Source of the DNA: Mycolicibacterium helvum
GTDB lineage: Bacteria > Actinomycetota > Actinomycetes > Mycobacteriales > Mycobacteriaceae
DNA length: 64,000 bases
Direction: 5' to 3'
Assembly (NCBI RefSeq): GCF_010731895.1
Contig: NZ_AP022596.1
Span: 5,456,001 to 5,520,000 of the forward strand
Of the stretch, positions 7,321 to 15,468 are shown piece by piece. The translations under genes and the position numbers were made by a program. Each line of letters begins with the position of its first letter. The stretch's first letter is position 1. The notes beneath the pieces are model-generated. The model had not been told where the DNA came from. It saw only the letters and a program-made list of their open reading frames with translations, and did no database searches.

Positions 7321-9669
7321 GTGACTTCGAGCCCAACCGTCAAATCTGTAAATGCCCGTCTTGCTGAGGAACTCGCGGTAGCCGAGACACAGGTGATCGC
7401 CGCGGTCCGGCTCCTCGACGAGGGTGCGACCGTGCCGTTCATCGCCCGCTACCGCAAGGAAGTCACCGGCAGCCTCGATGACGGACAGCTACGTGACCTC
7501 GAGGAGCGGCTGCGCTATCTTCGCGAGCTCGACGAACGGCGCGACGCGGTACTGGCCTCCATCCAGGAGCAGGGCAAGCTGACCGATGAGCTGAGGGCGG
7601 CGCTGCTCACCGCCGATACCAAATCCCGAGTCGAGGACATCTACCTGCCGTACAAACCGAAGCGGCGCACGAAAGCGCAGATTGCCCGCGAAGCGGGACT
7701 GGAGCCCCTCGCCGATCGGCTGCTCGCCGACCCCAACGTCAATCCAGAAGTCGCGGCTGTGGAGTTCCTCAACGCCGATATCGCCGACGCCGCGGCGGCC
7801 CTCGACGGTGCACGGCACATCCTGGTCGAGCGTGCCGCCGAAGACGCCGAACTGGTCGGGGCGATCCGCACCAAATTCTGGGCCGAGGGCGCTCTGCGGA
7901 CCACACCCCACTCCGAAGAGTCCGCGAAAAGCCCAGCGGCGCAGAAGTTTCGCGACTATTTCGAGTTCTCCGAACGGCTGGAGGACATGCCGTCGCACCG
8001 GGTGCTGGCGGTCATGCGCGGTGAGAAAGAGCAGGCCCTGGCGCTGCGCTTCGACGGCGGCAGCGATGACGCCTACGAGGTGATGGTGGCCCATGCGTTG
8101 GGGGTCGACCTGTCGGCCAACGCGGCGGCGACGCCATGGCTGGCCACTACCGTCCGGTTGGCCTGGCGCACCCGGCTGATGATCTCTGGCGCGGTCGACG
8201 CGCGGATGCGGCTGCGTCAGCGTGCCGAGGACGACGCGGTCGCGGTGTTCGCCAAGAACCTCAAGGACCTCCTACTGGCAGCTCCGGCGGGTACCCGGAC
8301 CACGCTCGGGCTTGACCCCGGCTTCCGTACCGGCGTCAAGGTCGCCGTCGTCGATGGCACAGGCAAGGTGCTCGACACGTGTGCGATCTACCCGCATCAG
8401 CCACAACGCCAATGGGATACGGCGAAGGCGACACTGGCTGCGTTGGTTGCACGTCACGGCGTCGAACTGATCGCCATCGGGAACGGCACGGCGTCGCGCG
8501 AGACTGAAGCACTGGCCACCGAACTCATCGCCGATATCCGTGCTGCCGGTGCGACGGCGCCGCTGAAGGCGATGGTCAGTGAGGCCGGCGCGTCGGTGTA
8601 CTCGGCTTCTGCCTACGCCGCCCGCGAGCTGCCCAGCCTGGACGTGACGGTGCGCGGTGCGGTGTCGATCGCGCGACGGCTGCAGGATCCGCTCGCGGAA
8701 CTGGTGAAGATCGAGCCGAAGTCGATCGGTGTCGGTCAGTATCAGCACGACGTCACTCCGGGCACGCTCGCGCGCAGCCTCGACGCCGTGGTGGAGGATG
8801 CGGTCAACGCTGTAGGTGTCGACCTGAACACCGCCTCGGTTCCGTTGCTGGCGAAGGTATCCGGCGTGTCCGAGTCGCTGGCCGAAGCCATTGTCGCCCA
8901 CCGGGAGAAGACCGGACCGTTCCGTAACCGCCGGGCGCTGCTGGACGTCGCGCGGTTGGGCCCCAAGGCTTTCGAGCAGTGCGCGGGTTTCCTGCGGATC
9001 CGTGGTGGCGACGACGCCCTCGACGCGTCGGGAGTCCATCCGGAGGCTTACCCCGTGGTCCGGCGAATCCTGGATCGATCGGGGCTTGCCCTGGCCGAGC
9101 TCATCGGTAACGAACGGTCATTGCGATCGTTGAAGCCCGCCGACTTCTCCGACGAACGATTCGGTGTACCGACGGTGACCGATATCCTCGCCGAACTTGA
9201 GAAGCCGGGACGTGATCCGCGGCCGGCGTTCTCGACGGCGACGTTCGCCGCCGGGGTGGAGAAGGTGGGCGATCTGAAGGTCGGCATGGTGCTCGAAGGC
9301 GTCGTCACCAATGTCGCGGCATTCGGCGCCTTCGTCGACGTGGGTGTGCACCAGGACGGTTTGGTGCACGTTTCGGCGATGTCGGACCGATTCGTCTCCG
9401 ACCCGCACGAGGTGGTGCGGTCCGGTCAGGTGGTGCGGGTTAAGGTCCTCGACGTCGATATCGACCGTCAGCGAATCGGCCTGAGTCTTCGGCTCAGTGA
9501 TGAGCCAAAGAGCAATCAGGCCAAGGGCTCTGGTCGCGGTGTTGCCCCGGCCGGCCGCGGCGAGCGTCGGCAGCCCACTCGCGGCGGCGACGGCGCACGG
9601 CGCGAAAGCAATAATCGTTCCGCTGGCTCGATGGCACAGGCCCTGCGAGACGCCGGCTTCGGCCGGTAG
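7321..9669 (+). CDS. tex: Tex-family RNA-binding transcription accessory protein
   Basis: 782 aa, normal length for Tex. Domains in order: N-terminal helical Tex region (about 10-200), YqgF/RNase H-like domain beginning around residue 325 (TTLGLDPGFRTGVKVAVVDG), helix-hairpin-helix repeats (about 495-560, SVPLLAKVSGVSESLAEAIV), and a C-terminal S1 RNA-binding domain (about 650-720, GMVLEGVVTNVAAFGAFVDV). A basic Arg/Gly-rich tail follows (APAGRGERRQPTRGG). Tex is a conserved nucleic-acid-binding factor that affects transcription of toxin and stress genes in other bacteria. The gene starts with GTG and stands alone. Confidence 0.95.
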   Translation: MTSSPTVKSVNARLAEELAVAETQVIAAVRLLDEGATVPFIARYRKEVTGSLDDGQLRDLEERLRYLRELDERRDAVLASIQEQGKLTDELRAALLTADTKSRVEDIYLPYKPKRRTKAQIAREAGLEPLADRLLADPNVNPEVAAVEFLNADIADAAAALDGARHILVERAAEDAELVGAIRTKFWAEGALRTTPHSEESAKSPAAQKFRDYFEFSERLEDMPSHRVLAVMRGEKEQALALRFDGGSDDAYEVMVAHALGVDLSANAAATPWLATTVRLAWRTRLMISGAVDARMRLRQRAEDDAVAVFAKNLKDLLLAAPAGTRTTLGLDPGFRTGVKVAVVDGTGKVLDTCAIYPHQPQRQWDTAKATLAALVARHGVELIAIGNGTASRETEALATELIADIRAAGATAPLKAMVSEAGASVYSASAYAARELPSLDVTVRGAVSIARRLQDPLAELVKIEPKSIGVGQYQHDVTPGTLARSLDAVVEDAVNAVGVDLNTASVPLLAKVSGVSESLAEAIVAHREKTGPFRNRRALLDVARLGPKAFEQCAGFLRIRGGDDALDASGVHPEAYPVVRRILDRSGLALAELIGNERSLRSLKPADFSDERFGVPTVTDILAELEKPGRDPRPAFSTATFAAGVEKVGDLKVGMVLEGVVTNVAAFGAFVDVGVHQDGLVHVSAMSDRFVSDPHEVVRSGQVVRVKVLDVDIDRQRIGLSLRLSDEPKSNQAKGSGRGVAPAGRGERRQPTRGGDGARRESNNRSAGSMAQALRDAGFGR

Positions 9670-9907
9670 GACTCCCATCTCCCGCTGGGCGTGATTCACC
9701 GAAGCTGAACTAGAGGAACGGCTTTCCGTTGTTCGTGCCCGCCTGGAGTCCTGACCCCGCTGCGTGATGTCCCCCGATCGGTGGACCCCCGATTCATCCG
9801 CCATTCCAGCCGATCAGTGGACAGTCCGCGACGCTGCTGCACGTCATAGTTGCCTGGTGAGTCGTCAAGCAAGCGGCGACTCCCCCAAACAAATGAGGAT
9901 GGCAACG

Positions 9908-10753
9908 GTGAACAGCAGCATGGATTTGTCGGAACGTACGGCAGCGGCGTCCAGTGCGATCGGCATCTGCCCTGCATATTTCCTTCAGCAAGCGAACGGA
10001 AGTTTCCGGCCGACGACGTCGGCTTCGGCTTCGTGGAACGACGACGTGCTCAGCGGTCAGGCGATCGCCGGACTCGCGGCGTCAACGCTGGAGCGCAAGT
10101 ACGGTGCCATCGGATACCTGCCCGCCCGGCTGACCCTCGATCTGCTCAAACCGGCTCGAGCCGTCCCTACCCACACCCAAACCCGGCTGATTCGGCACGG
10201 GCACCGGATGCGCACGGCCGAATGCGACATCATCCAAGACGATTGGATCGTGGCGAGGGCAACGCTGTTGCAGTATCGGCAGACCAACGGATCGGTCGAT
10301 GAACAGTGGGAATCCGCGATGAGCGTCATCGCACCAGATAGCGCGCAGAACCACCCACCCCGCCCGGACAGCCACGGAACCGGCTGGAGCCCCGTGGATT
10401 TGCGGCACCACACCACAGGGCGCAAGCGCGCGTACTACGGCGGATTGGATGCGGTGGCCGGCTTGCCTGCCACGCCATTCGTCCGGTCCGCGGTCGTGGC
10501 TGAGGCAGCCGCCAACCTGGTAACCGACTTGGGCGCCAGCGGAATCGGCTACATCAACGGCGACCTGACGGTGGCACTGTCTCGGCTGCCGCGCGGTGTG
10601 TTCATCGGTGTGCAGGCCGACACCCACTTCTCGGAAAACGGGGTGTCCGTGGGCAGCGCGACGCTGTTCGACGACGACGGTGCGTTCGGCAGCAGCATGG
10701 TGACCGCGATGGCCAACCCGTCGGCCCGCATGGACATCAGCGGGCGCGGCTAG
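9908..10753 (+). CDS. acyl-CoA thioesterase-like double-hotdog protein
   Basis: 281 aa from a GTG preceded by GAGG at 9 nt; an ATG four codons later is equally possible, and the frame is open further upstream without homology. The first half (about 25-120) has the hotdog-like pattern SWNDDVLSGQAIAGLAAS, LTLDLLKPARAVPTHTQTRL and DWIVARATLLQYRQ; the second half carries a partner hotdog (NGDLTVALSRLPRGVFIGVQ, FDDDGAFGSS). This resembles the TesB-like thioesterase family that hydrolyses acyl-CoA. Substrate unknown. Followed by a strong terminator. Confidence 0.7.
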   Translation: MNSSMDLSERTAAASSAIGICPAYFLQQANGSFRPTTSASASWNDDVLSGQAIAGLAASTLERKYGAIGYLPARLTLDLLKPARAVPTHTQTRLIRHGHRMRTAECDIIQDDWIVARATLLQYRQTNGSVDEQWESAMSVIAPDSAQNHPPRPDSHGTGWSPVDLRHHTTGRKRAYYGGLDAVAGLPATPFVRSAVVAEAAANLVTDLGASGIGYINGDLTVALSRLPRGVFIGVQADTHFSENGVSVGSATLFDDDGAFGSSMVTAMANPSARMDISGRG

Positions 10754-10764
10754 AAACTGTCCAG

Positions 10765-10797
10765 TCGTCGAGGTCGCGTCGGGGGCGACCTCGACGA
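10765..10797 (+). terminator. 13-bp perfect stem, intrinsic terminator
   Basis: Arms 10765-10777 and 10785-10797 are exact reverse complements with a 7-nt loop, starting 11 nt after the thioesterase stop. No U-tract. It separates this gene from the crotonase gene, which has its own -10 box. Confidence 0.75.
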
Positions 10798-10806
10798 TGG
10801 CGTCAC

Positions 10807-10812
10807 TAGAGT
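10807..10812 (+). promoter_or_regulatory. -10 box, leaderless start of crotonase gene
   Basis: TAGAGT ends 6 nt before the ATG, directly after the terminator hairpin. Confidence 0.5.
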
Positions 10813-10818
10813 GCAGCA

Positions 10819-11592
10819 ATGAGCCTCGTCACCTACCGACTGGACGATCACGTCGCCACGATCACGCTCAATCGCCCCGAGGCGCGCAATGCCATCAACG
10901 GCCCGCTTCGGCGGGAGATCAACTCTGCATGGGACCGGTTCCGCGACGAGGAGGCGGCCTGGGTGGGGATCCTGACGGCTACCGGCGACGTCTTCTGCGC
11001 CGGCGGGGACCTCAAGGACGGCGAAGGGTCGGTTGGCACCTTTGGCGGCACCTTCTGGGAGAAGCCGACCATCAATAGCTTCGAATCCGGCATGGAGTTG
11101 TTCAAACCGACCATTGCCGCCGTGCACGGACCGTGCGTCGGTTACGGCCTGACCGGAGTATTGTTCTGCGACTTCGTGATTGCCTCTACCGAAGCAACTT
11201 TCCACTACCCCGAGGTGACGCTCGGCGTTCCCACCATCGTTGGCGCCATCCGACTGCCGCATCGCGTCGGTTGGGCCAACGCCATGGAGCTTCTGCTGAC
11301 CGGCAAGCCAATCAGCGCCGAGCGTGCCAAGGAGATCGGGTTGGTGTGGAAGCTGGTCGAACCCGAGGGCCTGCAGTCAGAAGCACAGGCGTGGGCCCAG
11401 ACCCTCACCGAGGCCGCGCCCTTGGCTCAGCGGGCGACCAAAGAGGTGGCCTGGCGCAGCGCCGACATGGGCTGGATCGAGTCAGTGCGCTTCGGTGAGG
11501 TGATGCGCAAGGTGGCCGGCGCCACCGAGGACGTCGCCGAAGGACTGCAGGCCTGGCGGGAGAAGCGCAGACCCCAGTGGCGGGGCCGCTGA
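10819..11592 (+). CDS. enoyl-CoA hydratase/isomerase (crotonase) family protein
   Basis: 257 aa single-domain crotonase. Visible motifs: NRPEARNAI near the N-terminus, the oxyanion-hole pattern AGGDL (about 61-65) and HGPCVGYG (103-110), and YPEVTLGVP (130-138). Of the two catalytic glutamates of rat enoyl-CoA hydratase, the one equivalent to Glu164 appears as Glu132, while the Glu144 position is Thr112. Isomerases and other crotonases keep only one, so hydration is not assured. Probably acts on acyl-CoA in lipid catabolism. Convergent with the next gene, 7 nt apart. Confidence 0.85.
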   Translation: MSLVTYRLDDHVATITLNRPEARNAINGPLRREINSAWDRFRDEEAAWVGILTATGDVFCAGGDLKDGEGSVGTFGGTFWEKPTINSFESGMELFKPTIAAVHGPCVGYGLTGVLFCDFVIASTEATFHYPEVTLGVPTIVGAIRLPHRVGWANAMELLLTGKPISAERAKEIGLVWKLVEPEGLQSEAQAWAQTLTEAAPLAQRATKEVAWRSADMGWIESVRFGEVMRKVAGATEDVAEGLQAWREKRRPQWRGR

Positions 11593-11599
11593 GCGCCGC

Positions 11600-12418
11600 C
11601 TACCGCGTCGCCTCGGGTACCGGAGAACCCAACCAGCGCTGATAGATCCCGGCGAATGTGCCGTCCCGCAGCGCGCCGGCCAGCCACGAATCGGTTAGGC
11701 CGGTGATCGGACTGTCGTTGGGCAGCAGATAAGCCTTGACCTCTGAGGTGAAGGGTTGTTCCGGGTGCAGCGCCACCAATCCCGGGTGCAGCGAGGACTG
11801 GTAGATCGCTTCCACCGCATCGGTGACCATCACGTCGGCATTGCCCGCCGCGAGCTGATCGAAGATGGTGGTGTTGTCGGCCCAGATCGTGATCTGGGCG
11901 GCCGGAAAGTTCGTCCGGGCGAACCGCTCGTTGGTGCCGCCGCTGTTTTCGATCACCCGCACGCCGGGCTGGTCGATGTCCTCGATCGACGAGTAGCGGC
12001 CGGCGTTGGCGGCCGCGACCACCGGGGTCTTTCCACTGGACAGGTACGGCAAGGTGACGTTGGCGAGGCGACGCCGTTCGGGTGTGTCGGTGATCCCGCC
12101 CACCGCGATATCGCATATCCCAGGCGAGGTCAGGTCCGCCATCAGCGTCGGCCAGGTGGTGGCCACGAAGACCGGCTGTCGCCCGAGGTGGGCGGCCAGA
12201 TCGCTGGCCATCTCGATGTCGACGCCGCTGTACTGCCCGGTTGCCTGATCCCGATACGTGAGCGGCGGGTAATCGCCGGTGGTGCAGATCTTCAGTGTGG
12301 CCTGGTCGCCACCCGCGGCTGCCGGAGGCGCGACGCAGCCGGCCGCCGCGACGGCTGCTACGAGAGCCAGTGCGCCAAAGCCCAACAGCCACATGCGGTC
12401 CGTGCACCCGCGATTCAT
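11600..12418 (-). CDS. periplasmic-binding-protein-fold lipoprotein, PheC/cyclohexadienyl-dehydratase-like
   Basis: 272 aa with lipobox VAAAGC (Cys about 27). The SBP_bac_3 fold is clear: CTTGDYPPLTYRD, YSGVDIEMASDLAAHLG, TTWPTLMADL, CDIAVGGITDTPERRR. The stretch GVRVIENSGGTNERFAR resembles the PheC subgroup, in which this fold works as an arogenate/prephenate dehydratase rather than a transporter subunit. No ABC permease or ATPase is adjacent, which favours an enzymatic or sensing role, but a solute receptor is not excluded. TAGACT lies 6 nt before the ATG, so I prefer it to the GTG one codon upstream. Confidence 0.72.
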   Translation of the reverse strand: MNRGCTDRMWLLGFGALALVAAVAAAGCVAPPAAAGGDQATLKICTTGDYPPLTYRDQATGQYSGVDIEMASDLAAHLGRQPVFVATTWPTLMADLTSPGICDIAVGGITDTPERRRLANVTLPYLSSGKTPVVAAANAGRYSSIEDIDQPGVRVIENSGGTNERFARTNFPAAQITIWADNTTIFDQLAAGNADVMVTDAVEAIYQSSLHPGLVALHPEQPFTSEVKAYLLPNDSPITGLTDSWLAGALRDGTFAGIYQRWLGSPVPEATR

Positions 12419-12478
12419 CACCGCAGTCTAGGCAGTTATCGTGAGTTCGATTTTGCCCACGACAACCACGAGGAGAAC

Positions 12479-13264
12479 ATGCCGAGCTGGATCGCCGAGT
12501 TGGTCCGACTCGACGGCGGCGGGCAGACCTTCAAGACCTCGGCGACGCCCGGGGTTGGCCCCCGGTTGTTCGGCGGGTTGATCGCCGCGCAGGCGCTGGC
12601 GGCGGCGGCCGCGACCGTGGACCCGGAGCGGATACCTCAGTCGCTGCATGCCTACTTCATCAAAGGCGGGCGGATCGGTGTCGACATCGAGTTCAGCGTG
12701 GAGATCACCCGCGATGGCCGCTCCTTCAATACCCGCCGGGTCACCGCAGTGCAGGAGGGTGCGGCGATCTTCGAGATGATGGCGTCGTTCCATCGGCCGG
12801 AGACCACCGCCGACTGGCAGCGGCCGGACCCGCTCGCGGTGGAATTGTCGGACGCGACAATCCTCACAGAGCTGCCGGTGCGGTGGGCTGATCACTTCGA
12901 GCTCCGGATCCCGCCGGGGCGACATGAACACGACGACTGGCCGGTCCAACCGTTCTGGTTTCGGACCCGCGACCCGGTCGAGGACGACCCGGTGCTGCGG
13001 GCTTGTGCGCTGACATTCATCTCTGACCTGGGCTTGGTGTCCTCGGCCCGGCCGCCGGGTGACGGCCACGCCGGTCCCGGGGGCGCAGCCAGCCTGGACC
13101 ATGCGCTGTGGCTGCACCGGCCCACCGACCCACATCACTGGCACCTCTACGACGCCTTTGCGGTAAGTCACAGCGACGCGCGGGGCTTGGCACGCGGGTC
13201 AATTCACCGCGGTGACGGTACCCTGATCGCCAGTGTCGCCCAGGAATCGCTCTGGCGAACCTGA
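12479..13264 (+). CDS. tesB: acyl-CoA thioesterase II (TesB family)
   Basis: 261 aa; ATG preceded by GAGGAGAAC. Two hotdog halves: N-terminal pattern GPRLFGGLIAAQALAAAAAT, SLHAYFIKGGR and FNTRRVTAVQEGAAIFEMMASFH; C-terminal pattern CALTFISDLGLVSSAR, SLDHALWLHRP and DARGLARGSIHRGDGTLIASVAQESL. These are the standard TesB signatures, including the Asp-containing second-half motif. The enzyme hydrolyses medium/long acyl-CoA to free acid and CoA in the cytosol. The frame is open far upstream, but that part is antisense to the divergent lipoprotein gene and is not coding. Confidence 0.9.
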   Translation: MPSWIAELVRLDGGGQTFKTSATPGVGPRLFGGLIAAQALAAAAATVDPERIPQSLHAYFIKGGRIGVDIEFSVEITRDGRSFNTRRVTAVQEGAAIFEMMASFHRPETTADWQRPDPLAVELSDATILTELPVRWADHFELRIPPGRHEHDDWPVQPFWFRTRDPVEDDPVLRACALTFISDLGLVSSARPPGDGHAGPGGAASLDHALWLHRPTDPHHWHLYDAFAVSHSDARGLARGSIHRGDGTLIASVAQESLWRT

Positions 13265-13395
13265 CGCCCTGTTTTTACGTCCCTATGGCATGGGATCTCG
13301 ACGGTGGTGGGCGGGCTGAGGCAACAGCTCGGCCAGCCCGAAACAACGGTGTTTAGCCGAGACCCGCTACGGGAACAAACTCGCATTCGGCCGCG

Positions 13396-13410
13396 TTGAC
13401 GCGACGTCAA
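13396..13410 (+). promoter_or_regulatory. perfect inverted repeat upstream of DUF4193 gene
   Basis: TTGACG-CGA-CGTCAA is a perfect 6-3-6 palindrome 27 nt before the ATG. Its left half also reads as a -35 hexamer. A dimeric repressor site overlapping the promoter is a reasonable reading. Confidence 0.4.
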
Positions 13411-13437
13411 GTGCGGATGGAACGAAAGGCACGGACC

Positions 13438-13728
13438 ATGACGGTTGATTATGACGCCCCCCGCCGGACCCAGGCCGAGCCTGAGGAAGAGTCGCTCGAA
13501 GACTTGGCGGGGCGGCGCAAGGACACGGCCACGGCCGTGATCGATGTCGACGAGGCTGACGCCGCGGACTCCTTCGAGCTGCCCGGCGCCGACCTGTCTG
13601 ACGAAGAGCTCACAGTTCGGGTGATCCCGAAGCAGGCTGACGAGTTCACCTGCACCAGCTGCTTTCTGGTCCACCACCGGAGCCGGCTGGCTGATGCCTC
13701 GAGCATGACCTGTACCGACTGCGCCTAA
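13438..13728 (+). CDS. DUF4193 family protein with zinc ribbon
   Basis: 96 aa, highly acidic. It begins MTVDYDAPRRTQAEPEEESL and ends with a paired CxxC zinc-ribbon (CTSC and CTDC, 21 residues apart). This is the actinobacterial DUF4193 family (M. tuberculosis Rv2699c type); function unknown. Acidic N-terminus plus Zn ribbon suggests interaction with RNA polymerase or nucleic acid, which is inference. AAAGG lies upstream of the ATG; an in-frame upstream start would add 14 codons and overrun the palindrome. Confidence 0.85.
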   Translation: MTVDYDAPRRTQAEPEEESLEDLAGRRKDTATAVIDVDEADAADSFELPGADLSDEELTVRVIPKQADEFTCTSCFLVHHRSRLADASSMTCTDCA

Positions 13729-13875
13729 CTGCTGCCCGGCCACAACGGTCGGATGGCGTGTGGAGCAAGCCGACTGGTGCCGGTGATGCTTTGTGCCCCA
13801 AGAGTTCTGATCAACTCTGCCCACCCGGGAAGGGATGTGCCGCTTGACGCCGCATTGTCGGCAGAATCAACGGCA

Positions 13876-13887
13876 CCCCCCGGGGGG
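13876..13887 (-). terminator. GC palindrome after ripD-like gene
   Basis: CCCCCCGGGGGG lies immediately after the stop codon. It could form part of a terminator stem, but with no loop it is a weak candidate. Confidence 0.3.
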
Positions 13888-13888
13888 C

Positions 13889-14386
13889 TTAGGCGATCAC
13901 GCGGACCAGGTAAGGGGCCATATCCTTGGCGCGTACCGCGGACACCGCCACGACGGTGTCGGTGACCTCGAGCATTTGTTGGTTGCCTAGGAACATCGCG
14001 ACGCTCTGGGTGCCGTCGGGTCCGTAGAAGATCAGATCACCCGGCAGCGCCTGATCAGCGGTCACGTGCTGGCCTACCTTGTACATATCACCCGAGGAAC
14101 GCGGCAGCTTGGCGCCGACCCCGGCGTAGATGTACTGGATCAGGCCAGACGAGTCGAACCCGACCACGGCGGCGCTCTCACCCTTGCCCAGGGTGGGCCC
14201 GTTGATATCGCCGCCGGCCCAGGCATAGGGCACGCCGCGCTGGGCGAGCCCACGCTGGATCACCAACTGGACGTACTGGTCCCGGCTGACCGGCGCGGCG
14301 GTTGCAATCGGGGCCAGCAGGCCGGGAAGACCCAGCAGCATCACCAAGCCGAGTGCGACGGCGTACAGGCGCTTCATCATCATCAT
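13889..14386 (-). CDS. ripD: RipD-like NlpC/P60-fold protein, catalytically inactive
   Basis: 165 aa from the first of four consecutive ATG codons, preceded by GAGAGGTGG. Signal peptide about 1-31 (ATAAP). The NlpC/P60 domain (about 33-160) aligns with M. tuberculosis RipD (Rv1566c): GVPYAWAGGDINGPT, VGFDSSGLIQYIYAGVGAKLPRSSG, GDLIFYGPDGTQSVAMFLG. The catalytic Cys position of RipA (FDCSGL) is Ser79, and the His position is Ser128, so hydrolysis of peptidoglycan stem peptides is not expected. The Pro/Gln-rich tail of tuberculous RipD is missing. Likely a peptidoglycan-binding pseudo-enzyme in the cell wall. Confidence 0.85.
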   Translation of the reverse strand: MMMMKRLYAVALGLVMLLGLPGLLAPIATAAPVSRDQYVQLVIQRGLAQRGVPYAWAGGDINGPTLGKGESAAVVGFDSSGLIQYIYAGVGAKLPRSSGDMYKVGQHVTADQALPGDLIFYGPDGTQSVAMFLGNQQMLEVTDTVVAVSAVRAKDMAPYLVRVIA

Positions 14387-14612
14387 TTCCACCTCTCCGG
14401 ACACCTCTGAGCAAAACCCCATTCTGTTCACAGAGGTCACTTCTGTAACTTCTACAGCAAATGGCTGACAGTCGCTGACCACGTTTCAAGCTTGAACAGG
14501 GCTTTTAGCCAAACCGTGATGTAACGGTGTCCGAAGTGGTGTGCATCCTTGCCCGATCGGTTGCGATCAGGCAAGCGCCCCAGCAACCGAACGACGTCGA
14601 CTCGCGGGCGGT

Positions 14613-15392
14613 TTAGTGCCGCCGATCGCGTACCCGGTAGGTCGACGGCCACGATTTGCGGGAATCGTCGCCGGTGAGGGCCATGCCCATGCCGCCGACC
14701 TTGACGTCGTAGGCCTCTTTACCGGCACCCACTTCGCGGTTGGCGTGCTCCCGGGCGAGGTAGTACAACTCGTCGATCGCGGCCTCGCTGTAGGCGACGA
14801 AAGACGTCTCGCGGACCACATCGTCACTTGGGGTCATCTTGTCGGGCAGGATGCGCGACGCCAGCGCTGCCAGTCCCATGAAGGCAAACGGGATGACCCA
14901 GTAGCACACGAACGACAACGGGGTCTTGGTATCGAGGATGGTCGCGTCGCCCTGCACGATCGGCGGGATCGCCGACGACACCGTCATACCCGCGAAGGCG
15001 GCGATCCAGATCCAGGTCAGCAGCGCGGTGATCCGGGTGAACAGTTCGCTGTTGACGACTTCGTCGGGACGGCCTGCCGCAGCGAACTCCCGCACGAACG
15101 GCTTCCCGATGAGCGCTCCTACCAAGGCAATCAGGAAGATTCCCGCGTTGCTCAGGGGCTGCATCCACTGTTCCATGAATGCCTGGCCGGTCACGAACGT
15201 CAGGATCGCTAGCACGGAGAACGTTGCGACAGCACCGATTTCGAAGGTCAGCCCGGCCGCTTTCGTGGCCCGGCCAATCACCAGCCCGATCACGGCGATA
15301 CCGAGAGCGACCAGCACGGCCGTCTCGAACGGGACGTTGCCGACCAGCACCCAATACACGATCCACGGCGCGAAGCCAACGAGAATGCCCAC
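14613..15392 (-). CDS. polytopic membrane protein, unknown function
   Basis: 259 aa with about six or seven predicted membrane helices in the first 190 residues, followed by a soluble C-terminal tail (SDDVVRETSFVAYSEAAIDELYYLAREHANREVG and on). No transporter signature recognised. It is divergent from the FNT-family gene with about 76 nt between starts, so the two may share regulation. Confidence 0.65.
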   Translation of the reverse strand: MGILVGFAPWIVYWVLVGNVPFETAVLVALGIAVIGLVIGRATKAAGLTFEIGAVATFSVLAILTFVTGQAFMEQWMQPLSNAGIFLIALVGALIGKPFVREFAAAGRPDEVVNSELFTRITALLTWIWIAAFAGMTVSSAIPPIVQGDATILDTKTPLSFVCYWVIPFAFMGLAALASRILPDKMTPSDDVVRETSFVAYSEAAIDELYYLAREHANREVGAGKEAYDVKVGGMGMALTGDDSRKSWPSTYRVRDRRH

Positions 15393-15468
15393 GGTGGCCC
15401 AGTGTATGGGCGGGCGTTGGGCAACTGCTCAGCGGTGTCGGCGCTGTCGGCGACGGGTACCCCCAACC

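Noticed and set aside
8272..9039. 255-codon open frame antisense to tex
   Set aside because: No recognisable motif and fully within the conserved Tex coding region.
11756..12478. 240-codon N-terminal extension of the TesB gene
   Set aside because: It is antisense to the PheC-like lipoprotein; the ATG at 12479 has a strong RBS and matches the TesB N-terminus.
14926..15468. 180-codon extension upstream of the FNT gene
   Set aside because: Antisense to a polytopic membrane protein gene with a clear hydrophobic pattern; GTG at 15469 fits the family.
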